In this document: piece by piece, positions 27,511 to 36,284 of the stretch | Numbering within the stretch: position 1 is the stretch's first letter | Layout of the letters: each line of letters begins with the position of its first letter | Source: an uncultured Clostridium sp. | Lineage (GTDB): Bacteria; Bacillota; Clostridia; Clostridiales; Clostridiaceae | Length of the DNA: 63,281 nucleotides | Direction of reading: 5' to 3' | NCBI GenBank assembly: GCA_934755305.1 | Contig: CAKVLD010000011.1 | Location: 1 to 63,281, forward strand | Notes under the pieces: model-generated | Told to the model about the DNA's origin: nothing | The model's input: only the letters and a program-made list of their open reading frames with translations | The model's database searches: none | Made by a program: the position numbers and the translations under genes

Positions 27511-27539
27511 ATGATACGACAAATTAACATATTTGTCAA
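27511..27539 (-). promoter_or_regulatory. Promoter of candidate small RNA
   Basis: Read on the minus strand: TTGACA (27539-27534), 17 bases, TATCAT (27516-27511), one mismatch from full consensus. Start expected near 27504. Confidence 0.65.
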
Positions 27540-27621
27540 CATGTTTTGTAAAAAATATTAAAAAAAAAGTACAAAAAAAATCTTAATAAAAAAGTAAAAA
27601 GGATAAAATTTGAAAACAAAG

Positions 27622-27649
27622 ATATTATTCCAAATAACAGTCATAAATT
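27622..27649 (+). promoter_or_regulatory. Sigma-E-like promoter of sipL
   Basis: ATATT (27622-27626), 15 bases, CATAAATT (27642-27649) fit the sigma-E pattern. sipL is an early mother-cell gene in C. difficile (established knowledge). Confidence 0.5.
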
Positions 27650-27700
27650 ATATGGATTTTTTATATAGTTATAAAGTAGAAATGTTATTAGGAGGGAGAA

Positions 27701-29263
27701 ATGGCAAGGTTAGATATAGTTAAAGAAAACTTACAATTTCAACAGTTGTTATATGAAAATAGTTCAAGTGCAATACTTCGTGATGAATATTTAATTCCAG
27801 ACACTCATCCAGATGTTCAAAAGATACTTTGTATAGAAGCTAGACCAATAGTAGTAAGTAAAGAGATTATAGGCGATAAGGTCATGGTTGAAGGAAAGGT
27901 AGAGTATAATGTGCTTTATATTCCGAGAGATGATAATGAAGTAGTAAATTCAGTGAATTATACAGAAAAATTTACTAATTCATTAAATCTTAATGAAGAT
28001 GAACATAAAGTAGTTTGTGAAGTAGAATGTAAAGTAGAACATATTGACGCAAGGATTATGAATGAGAGAAAAATTTCAATAGACGGAGTAATTAACTTAA
28101 ATTGGGAAGTATATAAGACAGTTGATTTTGACTTTGTAAAAGATATAGAAGCTAGTGAAGGAATTGAAACATTAAAAGAAACGGAATCAATAAATAGATT
28201 AGTAGCTAGTAAAGAAACAGAACTTATGGGCAAGTCTATGATACGAGTTGGCATGGATAAGCCTCAGATTTCAAAGGTATTAAAATGTTCATTAAAGCTT
28301 CATAAAAAGGAAGTTAAAGTTGGAGAAGATAAGGTATATCTAGGTTGTTATTGTAAATTGAAAATTATTTATTTAGGAGATGATCCTAAAGAATTAGTGT
28401 CATTAGAGGATGATGTTTATCTATCAAAGGAAGAGGAAATTTCAGAAGTTATATCGGATATGATTCCATCTGTAGTCTATTCTATAAGAAATAGTGATTT
28501 AGCTGTAGAAGATGATGATTTAGGGGAAGCAAGAATAATAAATGTTGAGTTCTTAGTTGGAGCAAATATAAAAGTATTTTCTAATGAAGATATTGATGTT
28601 ATAAAGGACGCATATTCACCTAATTTTCCAATTGAATTAATAAGAGATAAGTATGAAATAGGAGTTTTATTAGGTTCTCAAACAAGTGAAAATATAGTTA
28701 AAGACAGTATTTATTTAGGAGAAGGAGATACAAAACCAGAACGTATATTATCTTCCGCTGGAAATACTATTATTATTGATAAAAAGTTATATGATGATAA
28801 AGTTTTTGTAGAAGGTCTTTTAAAAGTAAATGTAATTTATAAGAGTTTAGGAGAAAACTTAGGCTATGGAGAAATATCTGGGGATATACCTTTTTCTATG
28901 GTATTAGATATGGCTGGAGTAAAAGAAGGAATGAAAGCAATAACAAAAACTACTTTAGAGTCATTAGAAACTAACATAGAAGCTAATACAATAGCCGTAA
29001 AGGCAAATGTGGCTCTCTCAGCAAAAGTGTTTGGTGAAGTAAATAAAGAATTTATTTCAGATGCTATTGAGGGAGAGGGAGAGTTAAACAATAAAAAGGC
29101 AAGTATAATTATATACGTAGTAGGAAAAGATGATACTTTATGGAATTTAGCTAAGAAATATAATTGTACAGTTTCAGATTTAATGAATATGAACGATTTA
29201 GATTCTTCAGATGCAATAGAGGAAGGAATAAAGTTAATAATACCTGGAAGAGCTGTTTTTTAA
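27701..29263 (+). CDS. sipL: SpoIVA-interacting coat morphogen SipL
   Basis: A 520-residue protein with repeated DUF3794 (SPOCS) domains over about residues 1-460 and a C-terminal LysM domain (VVGKDDTLWNLAKKYNCT to about 518). This is the layout of clostridial SipL, which binds the ATPase SpoIVA through LysM and attaches the coat to the forespore; it replaces SpoVID of Bacillus. AGGAGGG precedes the ATG. A sigma-E-like promoter and the yabG/veg neighbourhood support the call. Confidence 0.93.
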   Translation: MARLDIVKENLQFQQLLYENSSSAILRDEYLIPDTHPDVQKILCIEARPIVVSKEIIGDKVMVEGKVEYNVLYIPRDDNEVVNSVNYTEKFTNSLNLNEDEHKVVCEVECKVEHIDARIMNERKISIDGVINLNWEVYKTVDFDFVKDIEASEGIETLKETESINRLVASKETELMGKSMIRVGMDKPQISKVLKCSLKLHKKEVKVGEDKVYLGCYCKLKIIYLGDDPKELVSLEDDVYLSKEEEISEVISDMIPSVVYSIRNSDLAVEDDDLGEARIINVEFLVGANIKVFSNEDIDVIKDAYSPNFPIELIRDKYEIGVLLGSQTSENIVKDSIYLGEGDTKPERILSSAGNTIIIDKKLYDDKVFVEGLLKVNVIYKSLGENLGYGEISGDIPFSMVLDMAGVKEGMKAITKTTLESLETNIEANTIAVKANVALSAKVFGEVNKEFISDAIEGEGELNNKKASIIIYVVGKDDTLWNLAKKYNCTVSDLMNMNDLDSSDAIEEGIKLIIPGRAVF

Positions 29264-29281
29264 AGAAATATAAAAGTTTAT

Positions 29282-29330
29282 AAAGAGGATGTTGCATAAA
29301 TAATTTTGTGACATTCTCTTTTTATTTTTT
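29282..29330 (+). terminator. Terminator after sipL
   Basis: AAAGAGGATG pairs with CATTCTCTTT (one mismatch) with a long loop, followed by T-rich sequence. Confidence 0.7.
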
Positions 29331-29487
29331 TATCTATAATGTGATTTTCAGTTAAAGTAACAAACTAATTCATTTGTTTTTTAATTAAAGATATTAATTT
29401 AGTAGTTCTTACTCAATTTTGAAAAATAATATGAATAATTGAGAGGTAAGTGGAAATAATAACTGATGTATGATTTGAGGTGATAAG

Positions 29488-30333
29488 GTGAAAATTGAAC
29501 TTAATGGAAATCTTATTATAATTGGTGGAGCTGAAGATAAAGAAGGCAGAAAAGAGATTCTAAAAAAAGTTTGTAATTGTCTAGATAAAAAAAATGATAT
29601 TTTACTAGTAGTGACCGTTGCAACTGAATATCCTAAAGAAGCTGCTAAAAAATATAAAAAGGTATTTAGTGAATTAGGTGTTAAAAATATAGACATCTTA
29701 GATGTAAGTTCTAGGGAAGACTCATATAAAGAACAAAATGTAGCTAAAATAAAAGAATCAGCTCTTATATTTTTTACAGGAGGAGATCAACTTAGAATAA
29801 CTAGTTTATTAGGAGGTACTCCTATTTATGAAGCTTTAAAAGAAGCAGGAATAAATGGAAAGTATATAGTAGGCACATCAGCAGGAGCATCTGTTATGAG
29901 TGATACTATGGTAGTAGAAGGAGACGACGATGAATCTCCTAGAAAGTGCACATTAAAAATGTCCCCAGGAATAGGATTTATAGAAAATGTAATAATAGAT
30001 CAACATTTTGCACAAAGAGGTAGAATAGGGCGATTATTAACAGGTATAGCACAGAATCCTGAGGTTTTAGGAATAGGAATAGATGAAAATACAGCTATTA
30101 TTGCCAATAGAGAAGGATCAATTGAAGTTATAGGAGAAGGAGCAGTTTATTTTATTGATGGAAGTAACATTTCATATACTAATGTTTCAGAGCAAAATTC
30201 CAATGAAGTTTTAAGTATATATGATGTGAAGTTGCATGTATTAAAACAAGGAGATAGATTTAGTCTTATAAAAAAGTCACCTTTTGAGGAGGAAAAATCA
30301 AAAAATGAAAATAGTAAATCAAATAATATTTGA
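29488..30333 (+). CDS. cphB: Cyanophycinase
   Basis: A 281-residue serine exopeptidase of the S51-like cyanophycinase family. GTSAGASVM holds the nucleophile Ser, and FFTGGDQLRI and DQHFAQRGRIGRL are typical. It releases beta-Asp-Arg dipeptides from cyanophycin. The start is GTG with GAGGTGATAAG upstream. It overlaps cphA by 29 bases, so storage and breakdown enzymes are coupled. In C. perfringens cph genes have been linked to spore assembly, which fits the location between sipL and spoIIR. Confidence 0.93.
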   Translation: MKIELNGNLIIIGGAEDKEGRKEILKKVCNCLDKKNDILLVVTVATEYPKEAAKKYKKVFSELGVKNIDILDVSSREDSYKEQNVAKIKESALIFFTGGDQLRITSLLGGTPIYEALKEAGINGKYIVGTSAGASVMSDTMVVEGDDDESPRKCTLKMSPGIGFIENVIIDQHFAQRGRIGRLLTGIAQNPEVLGIGIDENTAIIANREGSIEVIGEGAVYFIDGSNISYTNVSEQNSNEVLSIYDVKLHVLKQGDRFSLIKKSPFEEEKSKNENSKSNNI

Positions 30334-32914
30334 AGGAAGAAATATATACTCGCATAGAAAATGTATTAGGCTTGACCTAGATTTATGTGGATATTCAGAA
30401 ACTCCTAGTAAAGATATAGAAGGATTTAATTCAAAGCTTATTTCATTAATTCCAGAATTAAAAACACACAGATGTGGAATTGATGAAGATGGTGGCTTTG
30501 TAAAAAGATTAGAAGAAGGAACTTATTTAGCACATATTTGTGAGCATACAATTATAGCTTTACAGAATATGCTTGGAGTAAATGTATCTTATGGAAAAGC
30601 AAGAGAAATTAAAGGTGATTTATACTACATAATATTTCAATATGAATATAAGCAATTTGCATTAGAGGTAGCTAGATTAGCGATAGATATTATGAATTCA
30701 TTAATTTATCATGAAGAAATTAATTTTGAAGGTCGTTTAAGAATATTAAAATCTATTTTAAGTAAGGAAATAATAGGACCAAGTACGCAAGCTATAAAAA
30801 ATGCAGCGACAAGATATGGTATGCCAGTATTTCCGTTAGAAGATACAGGTTTTTATCAAATAGGGTATGGTAAACAAGGAAGAGTTATAGAAGCTACCAT
30901 AGGTGCTCAAACAACTTGTGTGGCTGCTGATATAGCATCTGATAAAGAGCTTACAAAAAGATTACTTATAAACCAAAACATACCTGTAGCTGATGGGAAA
31001 GTTATTAAAAATGTAATAGATTTAATAAAGGAATCAGAAAGAGTTGGTTATCCTTTAGTCCTTAAACCAAGATACGGTAGTAAGGGGAATGGTGTAACTT
31101 TAAATATCAGAACTAAAGATGAGTTAATAAAAGCATATAATAATTTAAAAGATAAGTTTGAAGATTTAATATTAGAAAAATATTATGAAGGAAATGATTA
31201 TAGAGTTTGTGTAGTGGATTATAATGTTGTAGCAACATCTTTAAGAATTCCTCCATATGTAGTTGGTGATGGTAAACATAATATAAAAGAGTTAATTAGG
31301 AAGTTAAATGATGATGAATTAAGAGGATATGATCATGAAAAACCATTAACTAAAATTCATATAGATGAAGAACTTCTTAAATATATAGAAAGTAATGGAA
31401 TGAATTTAAATACTATTCCTGAAAATGAGGAAAAGGTTAACTTGCGAAGTAATGCAAATTTATCAACTGGAGGCATGGCAATTGACTGCACTGATGAAAT
31501 ATCAGAAGAAAATAAAAAAATATGTATAAGAGCAGCAAAAGCAATAGGATTGGATATATGCGGAATAGATATAAAAGCAACAGATATTAGGGAAACTTTA
31601 TATAAGAGCGGAATTGTTATGGAAGTTAATGCTGCGCCAGGAATAAGGATGCATATGTATCCTAGTAAGGGAAAGATAAGGGATGTTGGGGAATCAATTT
31701 TAGCGTTACAGTATAATGGAATACCTATAAATATACCTGTAATTTCAATAACAGGTACTAACGGGAAAACAACAACTACTAGGTTAACAAGCCATGTACT
31801 AAAGTGTATGGGATATAATGTAGGCATGACATCAACAGATGGAATATTTATAGATGGCGAATGTATAGATTGTGGAGATGATACAGGATATAATAGCGCT
31901 AAAAGTGTATTGTTAAATAGAGATGTGGAAGTAGCAGTTTTAGAGACTGCTAGAGGTGGATTAATAAGAAAGGGATTGGCATATGATTTAGCTGATGTAG
32001 CAGCAATAACTAATATATCAGAAGATCATATAGGATTAGATGGTATTAATTCAATGGAGGAGTTAGCAAAAGTTAAAGCATTAGTAGGTGAGGCAGTAAA
32101 AGAAGATGGTTATGTAGTTATTAATGCAGATGATTTCTGGTGTAAAAGTATTTTAGATAGAATTAAAGTTAAGAAGGTGTTTTTTGCAAAATCTAAAGAT
32201 AATGAATTAATTCAGAAAAACATACATGAAGGTAATATAGCTGTATATATACAAGACGGTGTATTAACTGTAAGTAATGATTATAGGGAATATAAGGTAT
32301 TAGATATTAATAATATAAAGATTTCTCTAAAAGGTAAGTTAGAGTTTAATATAGAAAATGCTATGGCTGCATGTGGAATATTAGTAGCATTAGGGATAGA
32401 TTATTGCATGATAGCAAAAGGATTCAGAAGCTTCAAATTAAATGAGAAATGCAATTCAGGACGTTTTAATATTTATAATGTAGATGGAAAAAAGGTTATT
32501 TTAGATTATGGTCATAATTTAGAAGGGTATAGAGCTATTTTAAAGTCTTTAAAGTTCTTTAAAAGTCAGAAAATAATAGGGGTAATTGGTGTTCCAGGAG
32601 ATAGAGAAGATACTATGATTAAGAAAATAGGTAGTATGTGCACGGAAATTATGGATAAGATTATAATTAAAGAAGATAAAGATAGAAGAGGACGAGAAAA
32701 AGGTGAAGTAGCCAAACTATTAGAAGAAGGAATAAGAGGCAGTGGAAAAGAAGACTATAAAATAATATTAGATGAGGTAGAAGCCTTTAAAGAAGCTTTA
32801 AAATTAGGTAAAAGAGGAGATTGTATAATTATTTTTTATGAAAAATTAAAACCTCTTGAAAATATAATTTCAGAGCAAAACAATGTCAGCGGTGAAGGTT
32901 TAGCTAGTGTATAA
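30305..32914 (+). CDS. cphA: Cyanophycin synthetase
   Basis: An 869-residue enzyme of standard CphA length. Order: an N-terminal domain (IFEGRNIYSHRKCIRLDLDL), a central ATP-grasp domain adding Asp (LKPRYGSKGNGVTLN, EVNAAPGIRMHM), and a C-terminal Mur-ligase-like domain adding Arg, with P-loop SITGTNGKTTTTRL and DYGHNLEGYRA. It builds multi-L-arginyl-poly-L-aspartate. The ATG at 30305 follows GAGGAGG and lies inside cphB. A terminator follows. Confidence 0.95.
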   Translation: MKIVNQIIFEGRNIYSHRKCIRLDLDLCGYSETPSKDIEGFNSKLISLIPELKTHRCGIDEDGGFVKRLEEGTYLAHICEHTIIALQNMLGVNVSYGKAREIKGDLYYIIFQYEYKQFALEVARLAIDIMNSLIYHEEINFEGRLRILKSILSKEIIGPSTQAIKNAATRYGMPVFPLEDTGFYQIGYGKQGRVIEATIGAQTTCVAADIASDKELTKRLLINQNIPVADGKVIKNVIDLIKESERVGYPLVLKPRYGSKGNGVTLNIRTKDELIKAYNNLKDKFEDLILEKYYEGNDYRVCVVDYNVVATSLRIPPYVVGDGKHNIKELIRKLNDDELRGYDHEKPLTKIHIDEELLKYIESNGMNLNTIPENEEKVNLRSNANLSTGGMAIDCTDEISEENKKICIRAAKAIGLDICGIDIKATDIRETLYKSGIVMEVNAAPGIRMHMYPSKGKIRDVGESILALQYNGIPINIPVISITGTNGKTTTTRLTSHVLKCMGYNVGMTSTDGIFIDGECIDCGDDTGYNSAKSVLLNRDVEVAVLETARGGLIRKGLAYDLADVAAITNISEDHIGLDGINSMEELAKVKALVGEAVKEDGYVVINADDFWCKSILDRIKVKKVFFAKSKDNELIQKNIHEGNIAVYIQDGVLTVSNDYREYKVLDINNIKISLKGKLEFNIENAMAACGILVALGIDYCMIAKGFRSFKLNEKCNSGRFNIYNVDGKKVILDYGHNLEGYRAILKSLKFFKSQKIIGVIGVPGDREDTMIKKIGSMCTEIMDKIIIKEDKDRRGREKGEVAKLLEEGIRGSGKEDYKIILDEVEAFKEALKLGKRGDCIIIFYEKLKPLENIISEQNNVSGEGLASV

Positions 32915-32918
32915 AAAT

Positions 32919-32950
32919 AAAGGTTAATGTTAATCATTAACCTTTATTTT
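32919..32950 (+). terminator. Terminator of cphBA
   Basis: AAAGGTTAATG / CATTAACCTTT with a five-base loop, then T-rich sequence. Confidence 0.88.
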
Positions 32951-33044
32951 CATTATAATTCTTTAATACACTTTTTTATTTATTGTTGCTATGATAGAAT
33001 TATGAATAATGTAATATAATAATAAGTGGAAAGGATGAATTTTA

Positions 33045-33887
33045 ATGAAAGGTAAAGCTTATGCGAAAATAAATATAGCTTTAGATGTAGTTGGAAAAAG
33101 AGAAGATGGATATCATCTTTTAAGTATGATAATGCAAAAGATTGAGCTATATGATGAAATAAGAATAGAAAAGATAAAAAAAGGAATAAAGATAAAATGT
33201 AATAAGCCTTTTATACCTACAGATGAAAGAAATTTAGCATATAAAGCAGCAAAGGTATTCCTTGAAACTTATAATATTGAATCAGGAGTGTTTATTGATA
33301 TAGTTAAAAATATACCAGTAGCTGCTGGCTTAGCAGGAGGAAGTTCAGATTGTGCAGCAGTGTTAAAGATGTTAAATAAGCTATTTAATGTAAATGCATC
33401 AGATCAAGAATTAATGGAGTTAGGCGTTAAATTAGGCGCTGATGTACCTTATTGTATTAAGGGTGGAACAGCGTTATGTGAAGGAATAGGCGAAAAGATA
33501 ACACCTTTAAAACCTTTTAAGAATCATATAGTTTTACTTATTAAGCCACCTTTTGGAGTATCTACAAAAGATGTATATAAGGCATTTGATTTAGGAAAGG
33601 TTAAGATTCATCCAGATACTGATAAGTTAATAAGAAAAATGAGAGAAAATGATATTAATTTTGTTGCTTACAACATGAAAAACTTATTAGAAAATGTAAC
33701 TATAAGAAAACATAAGACAATATGTGGAATTAAAGAAACTTTAGTATCAAGAGGAGCACTTGGAGCGATGATGAGTGGTAGTGGGCCAACAGTATTTGCA
33801 TTTTTTGATGATATGCAAGTAGCTCTAAAGTGTTATGATGAAATGAAATTAAAATATGAGGATGTATATTTAACAAGAACAATTTAA
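33045..33887 (+). CDS. ispE: 4-diphosphocytidyl-2-C-methyl-D-erythritol kinase
   Basis: A 280-residue GHMP kinase of the MEP isoprenoid pathway. The N-terminal KAYAKINIALDVVGKREDGYH, the phosphate loop PVAAGLAGGSSDCAA and the C-terminal MMSGSGPTVFAFF are diagnostic. It phosphorylates CDP-ME at the 2-hydroxyl. AAAGGATG precedes the ATG. Position downstream of yabG-veg matches B. subtilis gene order, with sipL and cph genes inserted between. Confidence 0.96.
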   Translation: MKGKAYAKINIALDVVGKREDGYHLLSMIMQKIELYDEIRIEKIKKGIKIKCNKPFIPTDERNLAYKAAKVFLETYNIESGVFIDIVKNIPVAAGLAGGSSDCAAVLKMLNKLFNVNASDQELMELGVKLGADVPYCIKGGTALCEGIGEKITPLKPFKNHIVLLIKPPFGVSTKDVYKAFDLGKVKIHPDTDKLIRKMRENDINFVAYNMKNLLENVTIRKHKTICGIKETLVSRGALGAMMSGSGPTVFAFFDDMQVALKCYDEMKLKYEDVYLTRTI

Positions 33888-33904
33888 AAAAATATATTTT
33901 TTTT

Positions 33905-33932
33905 GAATATAAAACTCCTTTTTGGCAAGAAT
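33905..33932 (+). promoter_or_regulatory. Sigma-F-like forespore promoter of spoIIR
   Basis: GAATA (33905-33909), 14 bases, GGCAAGAAT (33924-33932) match GYATA / GGnnAnAnT with one mismatch. spoIIR is the classic sigma-F target. Confidence 0.6.
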
Positions 33933-33957
33933 TAAATGCTGTAAGGGGGTTTTATTA

Positions 33958-34578
33958 ATGAAAAAAAAATTAAGTATAATATTATTGGTAATTTTAAATT
34001 TTAGTTTTATGATAGCTTTATGTACAAGCTTTCCAAATTGTTCAGAAGAAAAGATATATTCTTATAAAGAGGTTAAAGATATAGTAATAAGATTTCATGT
34101 GCTAGCTAATAGTGACACAAATGAAGATCAAAATTTAAAATTGAAGGTAAGAGATGCCATAATTAATTATTTAAATCCTTATTTGAAGGATGTAGAAGAT
34201 AAGGAAGAGTCACGAAGAATTATAGAAGATAATCAAGAAAGGGTTATGGAAATAGCAAAAGAAGTTATAAAGAATGAAGGGTATAATTATGATGTGACTA
34301 CTGAGTTTGGATATGAAAATTTTCCTGAAAAATCTTATGGAAATATAACATTACCACAAGGTAATTATGAAGCATTTAGAGTTATAATAGGAAAAGGGAA
34401 AGGTCATAATTGGTGGTGCGTAATGTTTCCATCTTTATGTTTTATAGATGTATCCAAAGGTGAGGTAGAGCAGAAAGAGAGTAAAGAGAAGCTAGATAAG
34501 GCTATAGAGGAAGGGAAAGATGAAGAAGTAGAGGTTAAATTTAAATTTCTAGAATTTATAGAAAAATTTTTAGGTTAA
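33958..34578 (+). CDS. spoIIR: Stage II sporulation protein R
   Basis: A 206-residue secreted protein: signal sequence (about 1-24), then the SpoIIR domain with RFHVLANSDTNEDQNLKLKVRDAI and GNITLPQGNYEAFRVIIG, and WWCVMFPSLCF. Forespore SpoIIR signals across the septum to SpoIIGA so that pro-sigma-E is processed in the mother cell. The ATG at 33958 follows AAGGGGG; the upstream extension would include promoter DNA. A Lys/Glu-rich tail ends the protein. Confidence 0.95.
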   Translation: MKKKLSIILLVILNFSFMIALCTSFPNCSEEKIYSYKEVKDIVIRFHVLANSDTNEDQNLKLKVRDAIINYLNPYLKDVEDKEESRRIIEDNQERVMEIAKEVIKNEGYNYDVTTEFGYENFPEKSYGNITLPQGNYEAFRVIIGKGKGHNWWCVMFPSLCFIDVSKGEVEQKESKEKLDKAIEEGKDEEVEVKFKFLEFIEKFLG

Positions 34579-34600
34579 AAGATTCAATATAAATTACTAC

Positions 34601-34629
34601 TTGATTAAAGTAAACAAAAATCATAAACT
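34601..34629 (+). promoter_or_regulatory. Sigma-A-like promoter
   Basis: TTGATT (34601-34606), 17 bases, TAAACT (34624-34629), before the PP-loop gene. Confidence 0.5.
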
Positions 34630-34672
34630 ATAAGTTATAACGCTAAGAATTATTTTTGGAGGTAAATAGATT

Positions 34673-35653
34673 ATGACAAGAGCTTTAGCAATGATGTCTG
34701 GTGGATTAGATAGTACTTTAGCAGCTAAGCTAATTATGGATCAGGGGATAGAAGTAATAGGTATATGTTTTAAATCATATTTCTTTGGAGAAAAAAGTGC
34801 AAAGAAAATGTGTGAACAAATAGGAATTAGGCTTGAAGTAATTGATTTTTCAGAAGAACATTTTGAAATGGTAAAAAATCCTGCTCATGGTAGAGGAAAA
34901 AACATGAATCCATGTGTAGATTGTCATGCTATGATGATGAATTATTCAGGTAAACTTTTAGAAACTTTTAATGCTGACTTTATAATAACTGGTGAAGTAT
35001 TAAATCAAAGACCAATGTCTCAAAATAAACAAGCTTTAAATACAGTTAAAAAGGCATCAGGATATTCAGAAAAAATATTAAGACCTTTATGTGCATTAAA
35101 TTTAGAACCAACTGAGATGGAACTATCAGGTCTTGTAGATAGAGAAAAACTTTTAAAAATTTCCGGAAGAAGTAGAAAAACTCAAATGGAATTAGCAGAA
35201 AAGTGGGGAATAATAGATTACCCATCACCAGCTGGAGGATGCAAATTAACAGAACCAAATTATTCTGTAAGATTAAAAGATGCAATAGATAGAAATGAAA
35301 ATGTAAGTGCTAAAGAAATTCATCTTTTAAAATATGGAAGACACTTTGTAAGCAAGAATGGAACTAAAATAATAGTATCTAGAAATGCAGAAGAAGGAGA
35401 GGCTATAAAAGCTTTAATAGATAATACTGATACAGTATTTTTGCCAAGTAGCCATATGGGAGCTATGGGAGTAATTGTAGGACAACCTTCACAAGAGGAT
35501 AAGGAATTAGCATCTAAATTAACTGCAAGATATAGTAAAGGAAAAGATGCAGATATTGTTACAGTTAAATGTGGATTATTTGGTACTCAATTTAAAGAAA
35601 AATTTGATGTGAAACCAGCAACTGAAGAAGAAATTAAGGAATATATAATATAA
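34673..35653 (+). CDS. PP-loop tRNA thiolation-type enzyme
   Basis: A 326-residue protein with an N-terminal PP-loop SGGLDSTLAA (residues 9-18), a CxxC (PCVDCH, near 82-85) and a late PSPAGGCKL, as in clostridial proteins annotated as ThiI-like or MnmA-like tRNA sulfur transferases with a C-terminal NFACT-R-like domain. It probably activates a tRNA uridine with ATP for sulfur insertion. It is not canonical MnmA or full-length ThiI, and the modified position cannot be read here. GGAGG precedes the ATG; DUF1934 follows after 17 bases. Confidence 0.78.
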   Translation: MTRALAMMSGGLDSTLAAKLIMDQGIEVIGICFKSYFFGEKSAKKMCEQIGIRLEVIDFSEEHFEMVKNPAHGRGKNMNPCVDCHAMMMNYSGKLLETFNADFIITGEVLNQRPMSQNKQALNTVKKASGYSEKILRPLCALNLEPTEMELSGLVDREKLLKISGRSRKTQMELAEKWGIIDYPSPAGGCKLTEPNYSVRLKDAIDRNENVSAKEIHLLKYGRHFVSKNGTKIIVSRNAEEGEAIKALIDNTDTVFLPSSHMGAMGVIVGQPSQEDKELASKLTARYSKGKDADIVTVKCGLFGTQFKEKFDVKPATEEEIKEYII

Positions 35654-35670
35654 GGATTTAGGAGGGAAAT

Positions 35671-36087
35671 ATGGATAAGAAGGCTATTATTAGTGTTGTA
35701 AGTAATGCTAGCATAGAAAATGAAGATGTAATAGAAGTTGTTTCACCAGGAAAATACATAAAAATAAATGATGGATATAGAGCTATTTATGAAGAAACTG
35801 AAATATCAGGAATGGCAGGTACTACTACAACTTTAACAATAAGAGATAAAGAGGTGGTATTAGAAAGAGAAGGTACTACAACTACAAAGATGTGTTTTAA
35901 TAGAGAAGAACCTTCTGTATCTATGTATCAAACTCCTTATGGAATATTAGAATTAAGTATAAATACAAAATCATTAGAAGTTGAAATGGATGAAGATGGT
36001 GGGGAATTAAAGATAGATTATTCATTAGCTATAGCAGGACAAGTGCCTGTTGATACTAAACTATCTTTAAAAATAAAAACTCAATAG
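35671..36087 (+). CDS. DUF1934 (YwiB-like) beta-barrel protein
   Basis: A 138-residue lipocalin-like beta-barrel protein of the DUF1934/YwiB family; the pattern YEETEISGMAGTTTTLTI and QTPYGILELSINTKS is characteristic. Its function is unknown. In many Firmicutes it precedes argS, which is absent here. It lies 17 bases after the PP-loop gene with GGAGGG before the ATG. Confidence 0.85.
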   Translation: MDKKAIISVVSNASIENEDVIEVVSPGKYIKINDGYRAIYEETEISGMAGTTTTLTIRDKEVVLEREGTTTTKMCFNREEPSVSMYQTPYGILELSINTKSLEVEMDEDGGELKIDYSLAIAGQVPVDTKLSLKIKTQ

Positions 36088-36100
36088 TATATTTTATAAT

Positions 36101-36140
36101 CTTGGGGTATTTTATAGGGATAAATATCTCAAGTTTTTTT
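36101..36140 (+). terminator. Terminator after DUF1934 gene
   Basis: CTTGGGGTATTT pairs with AAATATCTCAAG (two G-T pairs), then seven T. A TTTAACGTATAG-type repeat follows directly. Confidence 0.8.
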
Positions 36141-36284
36141 AACGTATAGGAAATTTAAAAACTTTTTTTATCTAGAGAGGTGAAATTTAGTTATATCAGG
36201 TTTATTTTATTGTATAGTATGTTTATTTTATTGAATATATGGAAATACTTTAAATAAAATAATTATAATCAAGGTGATAAATCT

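Noticed and set aside
31357..31827. A 156-codon minus-strand frame inside cphA
   Set aside because: It is antisense to conserved ATP-grasp and Mur-ligase motifs and has no start signals of its own.
33911..33950. Hairpin pairing AAAACTCCTT with the spoIIR ribosome site
   Set aside because: The predicted forespore transcript starts inside the loop, so the 5' arm would not be present; the pairing is also imperfect with a 20-base loop.
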